Shown: positions 27,303 to 35,391, counted from the first letter of the stretch. The stretch is DNA of 64,000 nucleotides from Deltaproteobacteria bacterium (GCA_020632715.1 JACKFA010000001.1:62001-126000); one strand, 5' to 3'. The notes: generated by a model from the sequence alone, not told the origin. A program made the numbers and translations.

Positions 27303-27949
27303 CAGGTGGTCTGCGCCGGCGCGGCGCCCCCGCCCGCCCGGACGACGACGCCGGCGGCGCGCATCGCGGCGACGGCCCGCGCGACGTCGCCGTCCTCGAG
27401 CTCGACGCCGCGGCAGGCGTCCTCGAGGAGGACCGTCCGGAAGCCGAGCGCGACGGCGTCGAGCGCGGTGAACCGGACGCAGTAGTCGGTCGCGAGGCCG
27501 AGCACGTGCACCTCGTCGACGCCGCGCTCGGAGAGCCAGTCGCCGAGGCCGGTCGCCTTCCGGTGACCGTTGTCGAAGAAGCCGCTGTAGCTGTCGATGG
27601 CCGGATCGGTGCCCTTCCGGAAGACCGCCGCGACGCGCCCGCGGTCGAGCCCGGGGGCGAAGTCGGCGCCGGGCGAGCCCTGAACGCAGTGATCAGGCCA
27701 GAGCACCTGCGGGAGCCCGTGCAGATCGACGACCTCGCCGATCGCGCGCCCCGGGTGCGCGGAGGCGAAGCTCTCGTGGCCGGGTGGGTGCCAGTCCTGC
27801 GTGGCGACGACGAGATCGTAGCCCGGGTCGGCCTGGTAGGCGTTCGCGAGCGGGATCACGCGATCCCCCTCCGGCACGGCGAGGGCGCCGCCGGGGAGGA
27901 AGTCGTTCTGCAGATCGACGAGGATGAGGGCACGCACGGCGCGCATCAT
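27302..27949 (-). CDS. pncA: Nicotinamidase (isochorismatase-like hydrolase)
   Basis: 215 residues from ATG 27949 (a second ATG follows immediately); the longer upstream frame adds a low-quality 31-residue extension. It hydrolyses nicotinamide to nicotinate in NAD salvage. The catalytic triad is visible: Asp in LILVDLQNDF, Lys in AVFRKGTDP, Cys in LATDYCVRF. Metal ligands are the Asp/His of TQDWHPPGHESF. WPDHCVQGSPGA is also characteristic. It is the first gene of a four-gene minus-strand operon, so NAD supply and a flavin dehydrogenase are co-expressed. Confidence 0.92.
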   Translation of the reverse strand: MMRAVRALILVDLQNDFLPGGALAVPEGDRVIPLANAYQADPGYDLVVATQDWHPPGHESFASAHPGRAIGEVVDLHGLPQVLWPDHCVQGSPGADFAPGLDRGRVAAVFRKGTDPAIDSYSGFFDNGHRKATGLGDWLSERGVDEVHVLGLATDYCVRFTALDAVALGFRTVLLEDACRGVELEDGDVARAVAAMRAAGVVVRAGGGAAPAQTT

Positions 27950-28111
27950 GGCGCATGCCGGGGGCGCTGACAAAGCAAAGCACCGAACGCGCGCGCCGGC
28001 TTGGGAGGCCGCGTCCCGCGCCGCGAGCCGCGGCTCGCGCACCGCGCGCTTGTGCCGTGCGCTGCCCGGGCGTTATGCTCTGCGCCGTCTCAGAACGCGT
28101 CGAGGAACCCT

Positions 28112-29290
28112 ATGAAGATCGCGCCCTTCGCCGTCTCCCTCGCCCTCCTGCCCGCGCTCGTCGCCTGCGGCGACAGCGGCTCGAGCACCAAGAACCCGAC
28201 CACCAACACCCCGGCCGGCCTCGGGACGAACCCCTGCGGCACGTGCCCCGCCGAGACGTACTGCAGCTACGGCCAGTGCGTCGGCGATCCGTCGCTCACC
28301 GACGCGAGCCTCGACAAGTGCGACATCTTCGGCTTCGACAGCACGAACCAGGCCGCGATCGCGCGCTTCGCCGGCAACACGACGCGCCTCCGCTACACGG
28401 CGTCGAACGTCGCGATCGAGCCCCCGTACGACAAGCTCGTCGTCGAGATGAACCAGACCGACCTCTTCGCGGGCGGCCAGACGAGCGGCGACTTCGAGCT
28501 CGAGGGCACCGGCGAGCGCGGCGGCGCCCTGCTCCTCCGCGGCAACTCCTACTGCAACGACGTCGACTGCGGGTTCACCTACGTGCCCGAGGGCGGCAAG
28601 CTCGAGGTCACCGACATGGGCGCCCCGGGCGGGACGCTGAAGGCGATCATCCGCGATCTGCGGCTGAAGCAGGTCCGCATCGACACGCAGTCCGGCGATC
28701 TCATCCCGTTCGCGCGCGGCAAGGTCTGGTGCCTCGGCGACTACGCGGTCGACGTGCCGGTCCCCGAGATCAACGTGGCCGACGGCGCGTGCGTCGCCGA
28801 GGGCACGGGCAACCTCGTGGGCGACAACATCCGCAACTTCACCCTCCAGAACTGCAACGGCGACTACGTCGACCTCCACGAGCGCTGCGCGAAGTCGAAG
28901 GCGCTCTGGATCATCGCGAGCGCCGGCTGGTGCGGGGCGTGCGAGGCGTTCGTCCCCGAGGCCGCCGAGCGCTACCAGGATCTCGCGGGTCAGGGCCTCG
29001 ACCTCATGGTCGTCGTCGGCGAGGACCAGTTCAGCGAGCCGCCCTCGCTCGAGTACTGCATGGACTACGCGCTGTCCCACGGCCTCTCGCCCGAGCAGAC
29101 CTTCATCGACAACGACGGCACGCGCTCGTGGCCGAACCTCTTCACGGCCATCGACACCTACAGCGGCGGCTCCATCGGGCTCCCGTGGAACGTCGTGCTC
29201 GACGGCCGCAGCATGGAGTACGTCTGGAGCAGCAACACCGGCAACGGCGACCTCTACGGCGCGCAGGACGAGCTCCTCGACGCCGAATGA
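28112..29290 (+). CDS. Lipoprotein with C-terminal thioredoxin-like domain
   Basis: 392 residues from ATG 28112 (GAGGAACCC upstream). The signal peptide MKIAPFAVSLALLPALVAC ends in lipobox LVAC. Next is a Ser/Thr/Asn linker and a CGTCPAETYCSYGQC Cys cluster, then a beta-rich middle region. The last 150 residues form a thioredoxin-like domain with ALWIIASAGWCGACEAFVPE, whose active site WCGAC is a CxxC redox motif. It is probably a periplasmic or outer-membrane thiol-disulfide protein. Its stop overlaps the start of the next lipoprotein gene (ATGA). It is divergent from pncA with 162 bases between starts, where both promoters must lie. Confidence 0.85.
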   Translation: MKIAPFAVSLALLPALVACGDSGSSTKNPTTNTPAGLGTNPCGTCPAETYCSYGQCVGDPSLTDASLDKCDIFGFDSTNQAAIARFAGNTTRLRYTASNVAIEPPYDKLVVEMNQTDLFAGGQTSGDFELEGTGERGGALLLRGNSYCNDVDCGFTYVPEGGKLEVTDMGAPGGTLKAIIRDLRLKQVRIDTQSGDLIPFARGKVWCLGDYAVDVPVPEINVADGACVAEGTGNLVGDNIRNFTLQNCNGDYVDLHERCAKSKALWIIASAGWCGACEAFVPEAAERYQDLAGQGLDLMVVVGEDQFSEPPSLEYCMDYALSHGLSPEQTFIDNDGTRSWPNLFTAIDTYSGGSIGLPWNVVLDGRSMEYVWSSNTGNGDLYGAQDELLDAE

Positions 29291-30789
29291 GCGCCGCGTG
29301 GGGGCTCCGGCGGGCGCCCGTCACGGCGCTCGCGCCGCTCCTCGGCCTCGCCCTCGTCGGAGCCGCAGGCTGCGCGTCGGCTCCCGAGCGCTCGCCGCGT
29401 GACCTCGCCCCGCGCGACGACGAGCCCCCCGCCTGGCAGATCACCGCGCGACCCGACGCCGACCTCGACGCCATCGAGGTCGTCGCGTGCTTCCGGGGGG
29501 CCTCGGCGCCCCTCGAGCTCGTCCCCGGCTCGCAGGACGCCGGCCGCTACCTGCTCACGGCGTCCGCCCGCGACGCCCACGGCGCGGTCCCCCTCGACAA
29601 GCGCGAGGACGCGCTCGGGATCCCGCGCGGCCACCGCGACGTCTGCGTGAGCTACGCCATCGACGTCGGCGGGCTGACCGCCGGCGGCTCGAGCCGCGAC
29701 GCCTACCGCGCCGGCCGCGACGTCGTCCTCGCGACCGACCTCTGGCTCTGGCGACCGCGCCGCGTCGACCGCGGCGCGCGCGCGTGGGTGACGCTCGAGC
29801 TCCCCGAGGGGGTCCGCGCTGCCGTCCCGTGGCCGGCCGTGGCGACGCGCCCCGGCACGTACGCCCTCGACGCGAGCGCGTTCCGGTGGCGCGGTCTCGT
29901 CGCCTTCGGGCGCGCCTTCGAGACGCTCACCGTCGCCGTTGGGCCGCGCTCCCGCCTCGACGTGGCCGTGCTCGACGGCGACCGCCGCGCGACGGCCGGC
30001 GGCATCGCGCGCTGGCTCGGGCGCGCCGCGGGAGCGGTCGCGGCGACCATCGGCGAGTTCCCGCGCGAGCGCGTGCAGGTGCTGGTCGTCCCGACGAGCG
30101 GCGGCGACGATCCCGTCCCGTTCGGCTACGTCGTGCGCGGCGGCGGCGCGACCGTCACGCTCCTCCTCGACCGCGACGCGCGGGACGAGGCCCTCGACCG
30201 CGACTGGGTCGCCCCGCACGAGCTCTTCCACCTCGCGATGCCGCCCATCCGGAGCGAGGACTCCTGGCTCAGCGAGGGGTTCACGATGTACTACACGGAG
30301 CTCCTGCGCGGGCGCGCCGGCCTCGTCACCCCGCGCGAGGCGTGGGAGGCGCTCGACGCGGGCTTCGACCGCGGCTACCGCGACGGCACCGGCCGGTCGC
30401 TCGCGGACGAGAGCCGCGACATGCGCGAGACCTACGCCTTCAAGCGCGTGTACTGGGCGGGCGCCGCCCTCGCGCTGCTCATCGACCTCGAGCTCCGCCA
30501 GCGCGCCGAGGGCCGCTTCCGGAGCCTCGACGACGCGATGGTCGCCCTCTTCCGCGCCGGCGCCCGCGCGGACCGCTTCTGGACGGCGCGCGAGGTCGTC
30601 GCAGAGCTCGACGAGCTCGGCGGGACCGACGTCTTCGCCCGCACGACCGACGCCTGGCTCGACGAGGCCGAGTTCCCCGTCCTCACGGGAGCCTACGAGG
30701 CGCTCGGGCTGAGGTCCGTCGACGGCGAGCTGCGGGTGGATCCCGAGCGCGGGCGCGCGCTCCGGGACGCGATCATCTCCGCTCCGTGA
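29287..30789 (+). CDS. Lipoprotein HExxH metalloprotease-like (M61/gluzincin-like)
   Basis: 500 residues from the ATG overlapping the upstream stop. The N-terminus is hydrophobic with lipobox VGAAGC (about residue 28). Residues about 60-230 are an N-terminal beta domain. The catalytic region is VAPHELFHLAMPPI (HELFH zinc motif, about residues 317-321) followed by SWLSEGFTMYYTELL, where the Glu of SEGF is the expected third ligand. This order matches M61-type glycyl aminopeptidases and related gluzincins. Co-translation with a thioredoxin-fold lipoprotein suggests a shared periplasmic or surface task such as folding and processing of Cys-rich surface proteins; that is inference. The GTG/ATG frame opens far upstream but only this start gives a signal peptide. 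Confidence 0.75.
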   Translation: MSAAWGLRRAPVTALAPLLGLALVGAAGCASAPERSPRDLAPRDDEPPAWQITARPDADLDAIEVVACFRGASAPLELVPGSQDAGRYLLTASARDAHGAVPLDKREDALGIPRGHRDVCVSYAIDVGGLTAGGSSRDAYRAGRDVVLATDLWLWRPRRVDRGARAWVTLELPEGVRAAVPWPAVATRPGTYALDASAFRWRGLVAFGRAFETLTVAVGPRSRLDVAVLDGDRRATAGGIARWLGRAAGAVAATIGEFPRERVQVLVVPTSGGDDPVPFGYVVRGGGATVTLLLDRDARDEALDRDWVAPHELFHLAMPPIRSEDSWLSEGFTMYYTELLRGRAGLVTPREAWEALDAGFDRGYRDGTGRSLADESRDMRETYAFKRVYWAGAALALLIDLELRQRAEGRFRSLDDAMVALFRAGARADRFWTAREVVAELDELGGTDVFARTTDAWLDEAEFPVLTGAYEALGLRSVDGELRVDPERGRALRDAIISAP

Positions 30790-31138
30790 GCGACGGCGGG
30801 TGGCGCGCCGGCGTCGCGCGTTCACGATCTCGCGCTCGGGCGCGCCGGGCGCGGCCGGGAGCGCGCCCCCACTTTCACGTCAGCGACGGCATTTTTCCCT
30901 CAAGCGGCGCCGGTTGCGCGCCGTTACATTCCAGAGCCGATCGCTTGCTGGATCGGCGGCAACCCACCCCTCCGTGACCATTGTAAACGCCGTGTAACCC
31001 GGTGTCAGAGTGCGTCCTGACACCGATTTCGGCCTCAAGGACCAGCAGCGCGGGCCGATGAAGTAGACATCGCAGCGGCCAGCGGGTGCGACGGCTGCGA
31101 GACAAATGCTATACAAGCTCATCGGGGGAGGTGGGGCG
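30790..31138. other. Intergenic region with operator-like inverted repeat
   Basis: 349 bases without a convincing gene. It contains relatively AT-rich stretches (CATTTTTCCCTC near 30890; TTGTAAACGCCGTGTAAC near 30981) and the GGTGTCAG/CTGACACC inverted repeat at 31001-31024. It is the probable promoter region of the small secreted-protein gene at 31139. Confidence 0.4.
31001..31024. promoter_or_regulatory. Perfect inverted repeat GGTGTCAG-N8-CTGACACC
   Basis: An 8-base arm repeated in inverted orientation around an 8-base spacer, about 115 bases upstream of the TTG start at 31139. It has no T-tract, and the spacing puts the arm centres about 16 bases apart, which suits a dimeric repressor operator better than a terminator. 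The regulator is unknown. Confidence 0.45.
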
Positions 31139-31438
31139 TTGAAGAAGTTTCTCGGCATCTTCGGTTTCGTGGCGGTGATCCTCGGCACGTCGGCGGCTTC
31201 GGCCATCGACCTCCGCAACGAGGACCAGATCGAGTACACGGTGAAGGTGCAGTCCACGGCGATGCTGAAGGACGTGTTCCTGCCGGCCTACTCGATGTCG
31301 ATCGTCATCTGCGTCGGCGAGTGCCAGTTCTACGTGCCCGGCGTCGGCAAGGTCAGCGCCAAGGGCAGCGACGTGGTCACCATCAAGCACGGGCGCCTCG
31401 TGAAGTCGGACGCGCCGCGGGTGGCCCAGGCCAAGTAG
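31139..31438 (+). CDS. Small secreted protein, unknown function
   Basis: 99 residues if started at TTG 31139, which is preceded by GGGGGAGGTGGGGC, an excellent ribosome binding site. The in-frame ATG at 31106 has none and would place the purine-rich site inside the gene. The product begins with a clean signal peptide (MKKFLGIFGFVAVILGTSAA, cleavage near ASA-I). The mature part (about 77 residues) has two cysteines in VICVGECQFYV, which may form a disulfide. No family was recognised. A strong terminator hairpin lies about 90 bases downstream, so it is probably monocistronic. Confidence 0.7.
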   Translation: MKKFLGIFGFVAVILGTSAASAIDLRNEDQIEYTVKVQSTAMLKDVFLPAYSMSIVICVGECQFYVPGVGKVSAKGSDVVTIKHGRLVKSDAPRVAQAK

Positions 31439-31525
31439 CGTCGACCGAGGCCGCGGGCGTCTGCGCCCCACCAGCGGACGGGCGGCCAGGTCGAGGCGAA
31501 GAGGTCAGGGCAGACCATGCACAGT

Positions 31526-31559
31526 CGAGGGCGATCGCGCGGAAGCGCGGTCGCCTTCG
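31526..31559. terminator. Strong GNRA-loop hairpin, terminator-like
   Basis: A 15-base-pair stem with two G-U pairs (CGAGGGCGATCGCGC / GCGCGGTCGCCTTCG) around a GGAA loop, followed by TCGTTT. It lies between the convergent small secreted-protein gene (+) and the OCD-family gene (-). Confidence 0.6.
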
Positions 31560-31592
31560 TCGTTTCCGGGGCACGAGCGCGCCCCGCGCGGG

Positions 31593-32558
31593 CTACTCGA
31601 AGAGCGCGATCGCCTGCCCGACGCCGCGCTCCCGCGCCCGCTCATAGAGCGCCGACGCGAGGGCGACGTCCTGGATCGCGAGCCCCGTCGAGTCGAAGAG
31701 GGTGATCTCGTCGGCGCTCCGGCGCCCCGGCGTGGCCCCCGCGAGGACGGCGCCGAGCGTGCCGGCGAGGTCCCCCGAGCGGAGGCGGCCCTCGTGGAAC
31801 GCGACGTTGATCTCGCCCGAGTGGGACGCCTGGTCGTGGTCGTCGATGAAGACGCGCGCCCGGAGCAGCGCCTCCGTCGCGAGCTCCTGCTTCCCCTCGG
31901 CGTCGGCGCCCATGGCGTTCACGTGGGCGCCGGGGCGGAGCCAGCTCGCCTCGACCACGGGCTCACCGCCGGGGGTCGACGTGCAGACGATGTCGCAGGC
32001 GGCGGCCTCCGCGACGGTGCCGACGCGCCCGCCCGCGGCCTCGGCCAGCGCAGCGGCCGCGTCCGGGCGGACGTCGGCGCAGACGATGTCCGTGACGTGC
32101 GGGTGGGTCACGCGGTGCGCCGCGAGCATCGTGTGCGACTGCACGCCGGCCCCGACGAAGCCGAGGGAGCGCGCGTCCTCGCGGGCGAGCGCGCGGCTCG
32201 CGACGGCCGCCGCGGCGCCCGTGCGGAGCGCCGTCAGGAGCGTCCCGTCGAGGATCGCGAGCGGCAGCGCCGTCGCCGGGTCGGACAGGACGTAGAGCCC
32301 CATCACCGACGGGAGGTTGTAGCGGCGCGGGTTCTGCGGGTGCGAGTTCACCCACTTCACGCCGGCGGCGCCGTCGAGGAAGGCGGGCATGGCGCGGAAG
32401 TCGCCCGCGTGCTCGGGGAGCGAGAGGTAGACCTTCGAGGGCATGCGCGCCCTCCCCTCGCCGTGGGCGCGGAAGGCGCGCTCGACGGCGGCGACGACCA
32501 TCGCCATGTCGGCGAGCGCGCGCACGTCGGACTGCGTCAGGATGAGGGTCGCGGGCAT
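31593..32558 (-). CDS. Ornithine cyclodeaminase / mu-crystallin family dehydrogenase
   Basis: 321 residues, the normal family length. N-terminal substrate-domain motifs MPSKVYLSLPEHAGDFRAMP and GVKWVNSHPQN are followed by a Rossmann domain with LGFVGAGVQSHTMLAAH (G-x-G-x-x-S) and CTSTPGGEPVV. Members include ornithine cyclodeaminase, archaeal-type alanine dehydrogenase and ketimine reductase; the substrate here cannot be assigned. The protein is cytoplasmic and NAD(P)-dependent. It is 79 bases downstream of a minus-strand lipoprotein gene and may share its transcript. Confidence 0.88.
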   Translation of the reverse strand: MPATLILTQSDVRALADMAMVVAAVERAFRAHGEGRARMPSKVYLSLPEHAGDFRAMPAFLDGAAGVKWVNSHPQNPRRYNLPSVMGLYVLSDPATALPLAILDGTLLTALRTGAAAAVASRALAREDARSLGFVGAGVQSHTMLAAHRVTHPHVTDIVCADVRPDAAAALAEAAGGRVGTVAEAAACDIVCTSTPGGEPVVEASWLRPGAHVNAMGADAEGKQELATEALLRARVFIDDHDQASHSGEINVAFHEGRLRSGDLAGTLGAVLAGATPGRRSADEITLFDSTGLAIQDVALASALYERARERGVGQAIALFE

Positions 32559-32637
32559 GGGGGCCTCTCGCGATGAGGGGGGCAGAGCGCTCGGGGGCCC
32601 ACCGCCCGACGCGCGGGCGGCGAGCTCCGGACTCAGG

Positions 32638-33249
32638 TCACTTCAGCTCGGCGCCCCAGGACGACCAGCGCTCCTTGTCGGGGCTCCCGAGGTCGTCGAA
32701 GAGCCACTTGTCGCCCTCCTTCTTGAGCTTCACGACCGCGACCTCCTCACCGTCGAGGTTCGCGTACTTCACCCAGTACTTGTCCTCGTCCTGGCGGATC
32801 CCGTCGAAGCTGCCGTCCCAGCTCGTGACCGACTTCCAGCGCCAGTTCGACTCGTCGAAGATCTGGTCGTAGACCTTGTCGCCGGGCTTCATCGCCTTGA
32901 TCTGCTCCTGCACGGCCTCGGGCGCGAACTCCCCGAGCTTCTGCAGGTCCTTCGCCTTGTAGGCGTCGAGGATCGTCTTGGCGATCCCCTTCACGGCCTT
33001 GGCCTCGGCGCTGTCCTCGACCGGCGCGGCGGCGGCGTCGGCGGCGGCCGCCGTGGGCTCCTCGGGGGCCGGCTCCTCCTTCGCGGGCTCCTCGGGAGCG
33101 GCGGTCTCCTCCTTCGCGGGGTCGGCCGCGGCCGGCTCCGACGTGGCGGCCGGGGCGGGCGCCGGCTCCTCCTTCTTGCCGCAGGCGGTCGTGGCGAGCG
33201 CGAGCGCGGCCACGGCGACGCCGAGGGAACGACGGCTGATGAGCTTCAT
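32638..33249 (-). CDS. Lipoprotein with Ala/Pro/Glu linker, same C-terminal family as DPT lipoproteins
   Basis: 203 residues from ATG 33249, preceded by AGAGGAGGAG; an upstream ATG at 33312 would bury the signal peptide. The signal MKLISRRSLGVAVAALALAT ends at lipobox TTAC. Residues about 28-80 are a PAKEE/APEEP low-complexity linker. Residues about 82-203 form a domain (IAKTILDAYKAKDLQKLGEF, KPGDKVYDQIFDESNWRW, DGEEVAVVKLKKEGDKWLFD) whose order of motifs follows the C-terminal domains of the DPT lipoproteins at 2060 and 15815. The function is unknown. It lies next to lgt, which would lipidate it. Confidence 0.8.
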   Translation of the reverse strand: MKLISRRSLGVAVAALALATTACGKKEEPAPAPAATSEPAAADPAKEETAAPEEPAKEEPAPEEPTAAAADAAAAPVEDSAEAKAVKGIAKTILDAYKAKDLQKLGEFAPEAVQEQIKAMKPGDKVYDQIFDESNWRWKSVTSWDGSFDGIRQDEDKYWVKYANLDGEEVAVVKLKKEGDKWLFDDLGSPDKERWSSWGAELK

Positions 33250-33375
33250 GCGGGGCTCCTCCTCTGGGTTCGCGACCGCGGCGGCCGTCGCGGCCCCGCG
33301 GTAGAGCGCCATGGATAGCGCGCCCCGCGCGCCCGCGCAACGCGCGGCCCGCGCTCGATCAGGAGGGCACCCCGG

Positions 33376-34221
33376 TCAGGCGGCCTTCTTGGCCGACACC
33401 CGCTTGAGCGCGGCCTCCTCGTCCTTCGGGCGGTACTTCGGGACGCCGTCCGGCGGGAGCATGTCGCCCTTCTTGATGCCGCGGTACATCAGGTAGAGGC
33501 CGAGGAGGAAGAGCACGATGGCCGCCCACTGCCCGGCGGTGAGGCCGAAGTGGTGGATGTCGGCGCGGCGGAGGAAGTCCCAGAAGAAGCGGACGGGCAT
33601 GTAGCACACGACGAACATCGCGAGGTACCAGCCCTTGAAGTGGGTCTTCTTGCGGTTCAGGAAGAAGACCAGCGACATGAGGACCGCCCAGAAGAACTCG
33701 TACATGCCGAGGTTGTGGCGGACGCCGGCCGAGAGCTCCTTCGAGCCCGGGTACTGCATGCCGAGGAAGAAGTCGGTGAGCTCGCCCGGGTGGTCGAAGG
33801 CGGTCGTGCAGCCGAGGCGGCCGAAGATCCAGGCGAACGCGAAGCCGTAGATGATCGAGTCCGCGTAGGGGAGGAACGGGAGCTCGCGCTTCCGGCGGAA
33901 GTAGATGGTCACGGCGAGCGTGCCGCCGATGAAGCCGCCGAAGGAGCTGATGCCGTCCCACATCTTCAGGAGATACAGGGGATCGGCGGCGATCTTCTCG
34001 GGGAAGTAGAAGATGGCGCTGTAGAGGTGGGCGCCGATGAAGCCGCCGACGACGGCCCAGATGGCGACGTCGGCGACGACGCGCTCGGAGAGGCCGAGCT
34101 GGCGCGCGCGGCGCCCGGCGACGACGGTGCCGAGGATGATGGCGAGGCCGACGAGGAACCCGAACGCGTGGAGCTCGAGCCCGAAGACGGGGATGGGGTC
34201 GATCTGGAGGTTCGGCAGCAT
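33376..34221 (-). CDS. lgt: Prolipoprotein diacylglyceryl transferase
   Basis: 281 residues, a polytopic inner-membrane enzyme that transfers diacylglycerol from phosphatidylglycerol to the lipobox cysteine. Typical Lgt elements are visible: HAFGFLVGLAIILG near the N-terminus, a YLLKMWDGISSFGGFIGG loop, FGRLGCTTAFDHPG, and RHNLGMYEFFWAVL with several further membrane helices. A charged tail (YRPKDEEAALKRVSAKKAA) lies at the C-terminus. It sits between two lipoprotein genes in a genome region rich in lipoproteins. Confidence 0.95.
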   Translation of the reverse strand: MLPNLQIDPIPVFGLELHAFGFLVGLAIILGTVVAGRRARQLGLSERVVADVAIWAVVGGFIGAHLYSAIFYFPEKIAADPLYLLKMWDGISSFGGFIGGTLAVTIYFRRKRELPFLPYADSIIYGFAFAWIFGRLGCTTAFDHPGELTDFFLGMQYPGSKELSAGVRHNLGMYEFFWAVLMSLVFFLNRKKTHFKGWYLAMFVVCYMPVRFFWDFLRRADIHHFGLTAGQWAAIVLFLLGLYLMYRGIKKGDMLPPDGVPKYRPKDEEAALKRVSAKKAA

Positions 34222-34332
34222 GTCGTCGGGCTCCGGATACCGAGGACGCGCGGCGGCGCCGCGTGAGCGGCCTCTCTAGCACTTCTCTCCGGGAGGTGCA
34301 CGGGGCTTTGCGCTCGGCGCCCGAAACGCGAA

Positions 34333-34357
34333 CGGGCGCGGAAACCTTCCGCGCCCG
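34333..34357 (-). terminator. Terminator-like hairpin after Cys-rich lipoprotein gene
   Basis: A perfect 11-base stem CGGGCGCGGAA / TTCCGCGCCCG with a 3-base loop. It is 36 bases beyond the stop of the minus-strand gene at 34393-34779 and, on that strand, is followed by TTCGCGTTT. Confidence 0.6.
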
Positions 34358-34392
34358 CGCCGGGGACGACCGCAGACAGAGCGCCCCGAGCG

Positions 34393-34779
34393 CTATCGCA
34401 CCCGCGAGCAGGCGGCTCGCTTCGTGGCCGGGGTCTGCAGCACGTCACAGAGCTTCGAGCAGATGTCCGGGGACGTCTTGCACAGCGTGTCCATGAGGTC
34501 GTCGAGCGTGGCGCACGCGGAGGCGACGTCGGCCTCGCACGCGTCGCCGCAGGTCGACAGCGCCTTCGAGAGCGTCCCCTCGAAGTCGCCGGCGTCGTCG
34601 CTCAGGGCGCCGCGGAAGGCCTCCTCGGCGGCGACACAGGCGCGGCCCGCCGTCCGGGCCTCGTGGTCCTTGTCCCGCTGCTCGGCCTCGGCGTTGATCT
34701 CGTCGTCGCTCTTGCCGCAGGCGGCGAGCGTCGGCGCGATGAGGAACAGGGAGACGAGAGCGAGCACGACGTGACGCAT
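34393..34779 (-). CDS. Small Cys-rich lipoprotein, unknown
   Basis: 128 residues. The signal peptide MRHVVLALVSLFLIAPTLAA is followed by Cys21 (lipobox TLAAC). The mature part is helical and acidic with eight cysteines (for example STCGDACEADVASACATL and LCKTSPDICSKLCDVL), probably in disulfides. No family was recognised. CGAGGAG precedes ATG. A terminator-like hairpin follows and an imperfect dyad (TCTCGCG...CGCGAGA) lies about 30-60 bases upstream. Confidence 0.75.
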   Translation of the reverse strand: MRHVVLALVSLFLIAPTLAACGKSDDEINAEAEQRDKDHEARTAGRACVAAEEAFRGALSDDAGDFEGTLSKALSTCGDACEADVASACATLDDLMDTLCKTSPDICSKLCDVLQTPATKRAACSRVR

Positions 34780-34810
34780 GGGCGACTCCTCGGGGCGATG
34801 ACGGGGTGAG

Positions 34811-34839
34811 TCTCGCGATACTGATACAATCGCGCGAGA
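34811..34839. promoter_or_regulatory. Inverted repeat TCTCGCG-N15-CGCGAGA
   Basis: A 7-base arm inverted around an AT-rich 15-base spacer (ATACTGATACAAT and flanks), 32-60 bases upstream of the Cys-rich lipoprotein start. Its position overlaps where the minus-strand promoter should be, so it is a plausible operator. No known regulator motif was recognised. Confidence 0.4.
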
Positions 34840-34882
34840 TCATCAACCCGCGGAGCCGAGGCGTCTCCGGGGCGCCAGGAGG

Positions 34883-34917
34883 CCGGTGGGGCGGCGGTCG
34901 CGCGCCGGCCCCACCGG
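34883..34917 (-). terminator. Terminator-like hairpin after hsp20 pair
   Basis: CCGGTGGGGC (34883-34892) pairs perfectly with GCCCCACCGG (34908-34917), enclosing a further GC-rich partial stem. It lies 24 bases beyond the stop of the minus-strand Hsp20 gene at 34941. Confidence 0.6.
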
Positions 34918-34940
34918 ACACCGGACACCGGGCGAGGGGA

Positions 34941-35324
34941 TCAGGCCTTGACGTGGATCCGGCGCGGCTTCGTGCGCTCGTGCCGCGGGAGGTGCAGCGT
35001 CAGCACGCCGTCCTCGAGGTTCGCCTTGATCTTCTCGACGTCGACCGCGTCCGGCACCGTGAAGGCGCGGCGGTAGTCCCAGGCCGTGTCCGTCCCCATG
35101 AGGAGGCGGGCGTCGTCGCCGGGGCCCTTCGCGCGGCGACCGTGGATGGTGAGCCGGTCGTCCTCGAGGTCGACGCTGAGGCTCTCGCTCGTGACGCCCG
35201 GGAGATCCGCCACGAGGAGGATCTCGTCCTGGTTCTCGAACACGTCCACCGCGGGGCGGACGACGGGGCGATCCGCGACCTGCTCGGTCGGGGTCGTGGT
35301 CTCGTTGTGCGTGAGGTCGTTCAT
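34941..35324 (-). CDS. Hsp20 family small heat-shock protein (second of pair)
   Basis: 127 residues from ATG 35324, with GGAGAAG at the right distance; a GTG four codons upstream would overlap that ribosome binding site. The alpha-crystallin domain spans about residues 25-120: AVDVFENQDEILLVADLPGV at the start and ANLEDGVLTLHLPRHE with the A-x(n)-G-V-L-T-L signature near the end, then a basic PRRIHV tail. It is an ATP-independent holdase that keeps unfolding proteins soluble in the cytoplasm. It starts 67 bases after the other Hsp20 gene and is probably in the same transcript. Confidence 0.92.
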   Translation of the reverse strand: MNDLTHNETTTPTEQVADRPVVRPAVDVFENQDEILLVADLPGVTSESLSVDLEDDRLTIHGRRAKGPGDDARLLMGTDTAWDYRRAFTVPDAVDVEKIKANLEDGVLTLHLPRHERTKPRRIHVKA

Positions 35325-35391
35325 GGTCTTCTCCACGAAGTCACGGGTGATGTGTCTGTCAGGGGGGATGGCTCGCCGAGGAGGGCCGCCG

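Noticed and set aside
27955..29286. Long plus-strand frame running into the HExxH lipoprotein
   Set aside because: It overlaps the thioredoxin-fold lipoprotein gene in another frame and is Arg-rich. The real start is the ATG overlapping the upstream stop.
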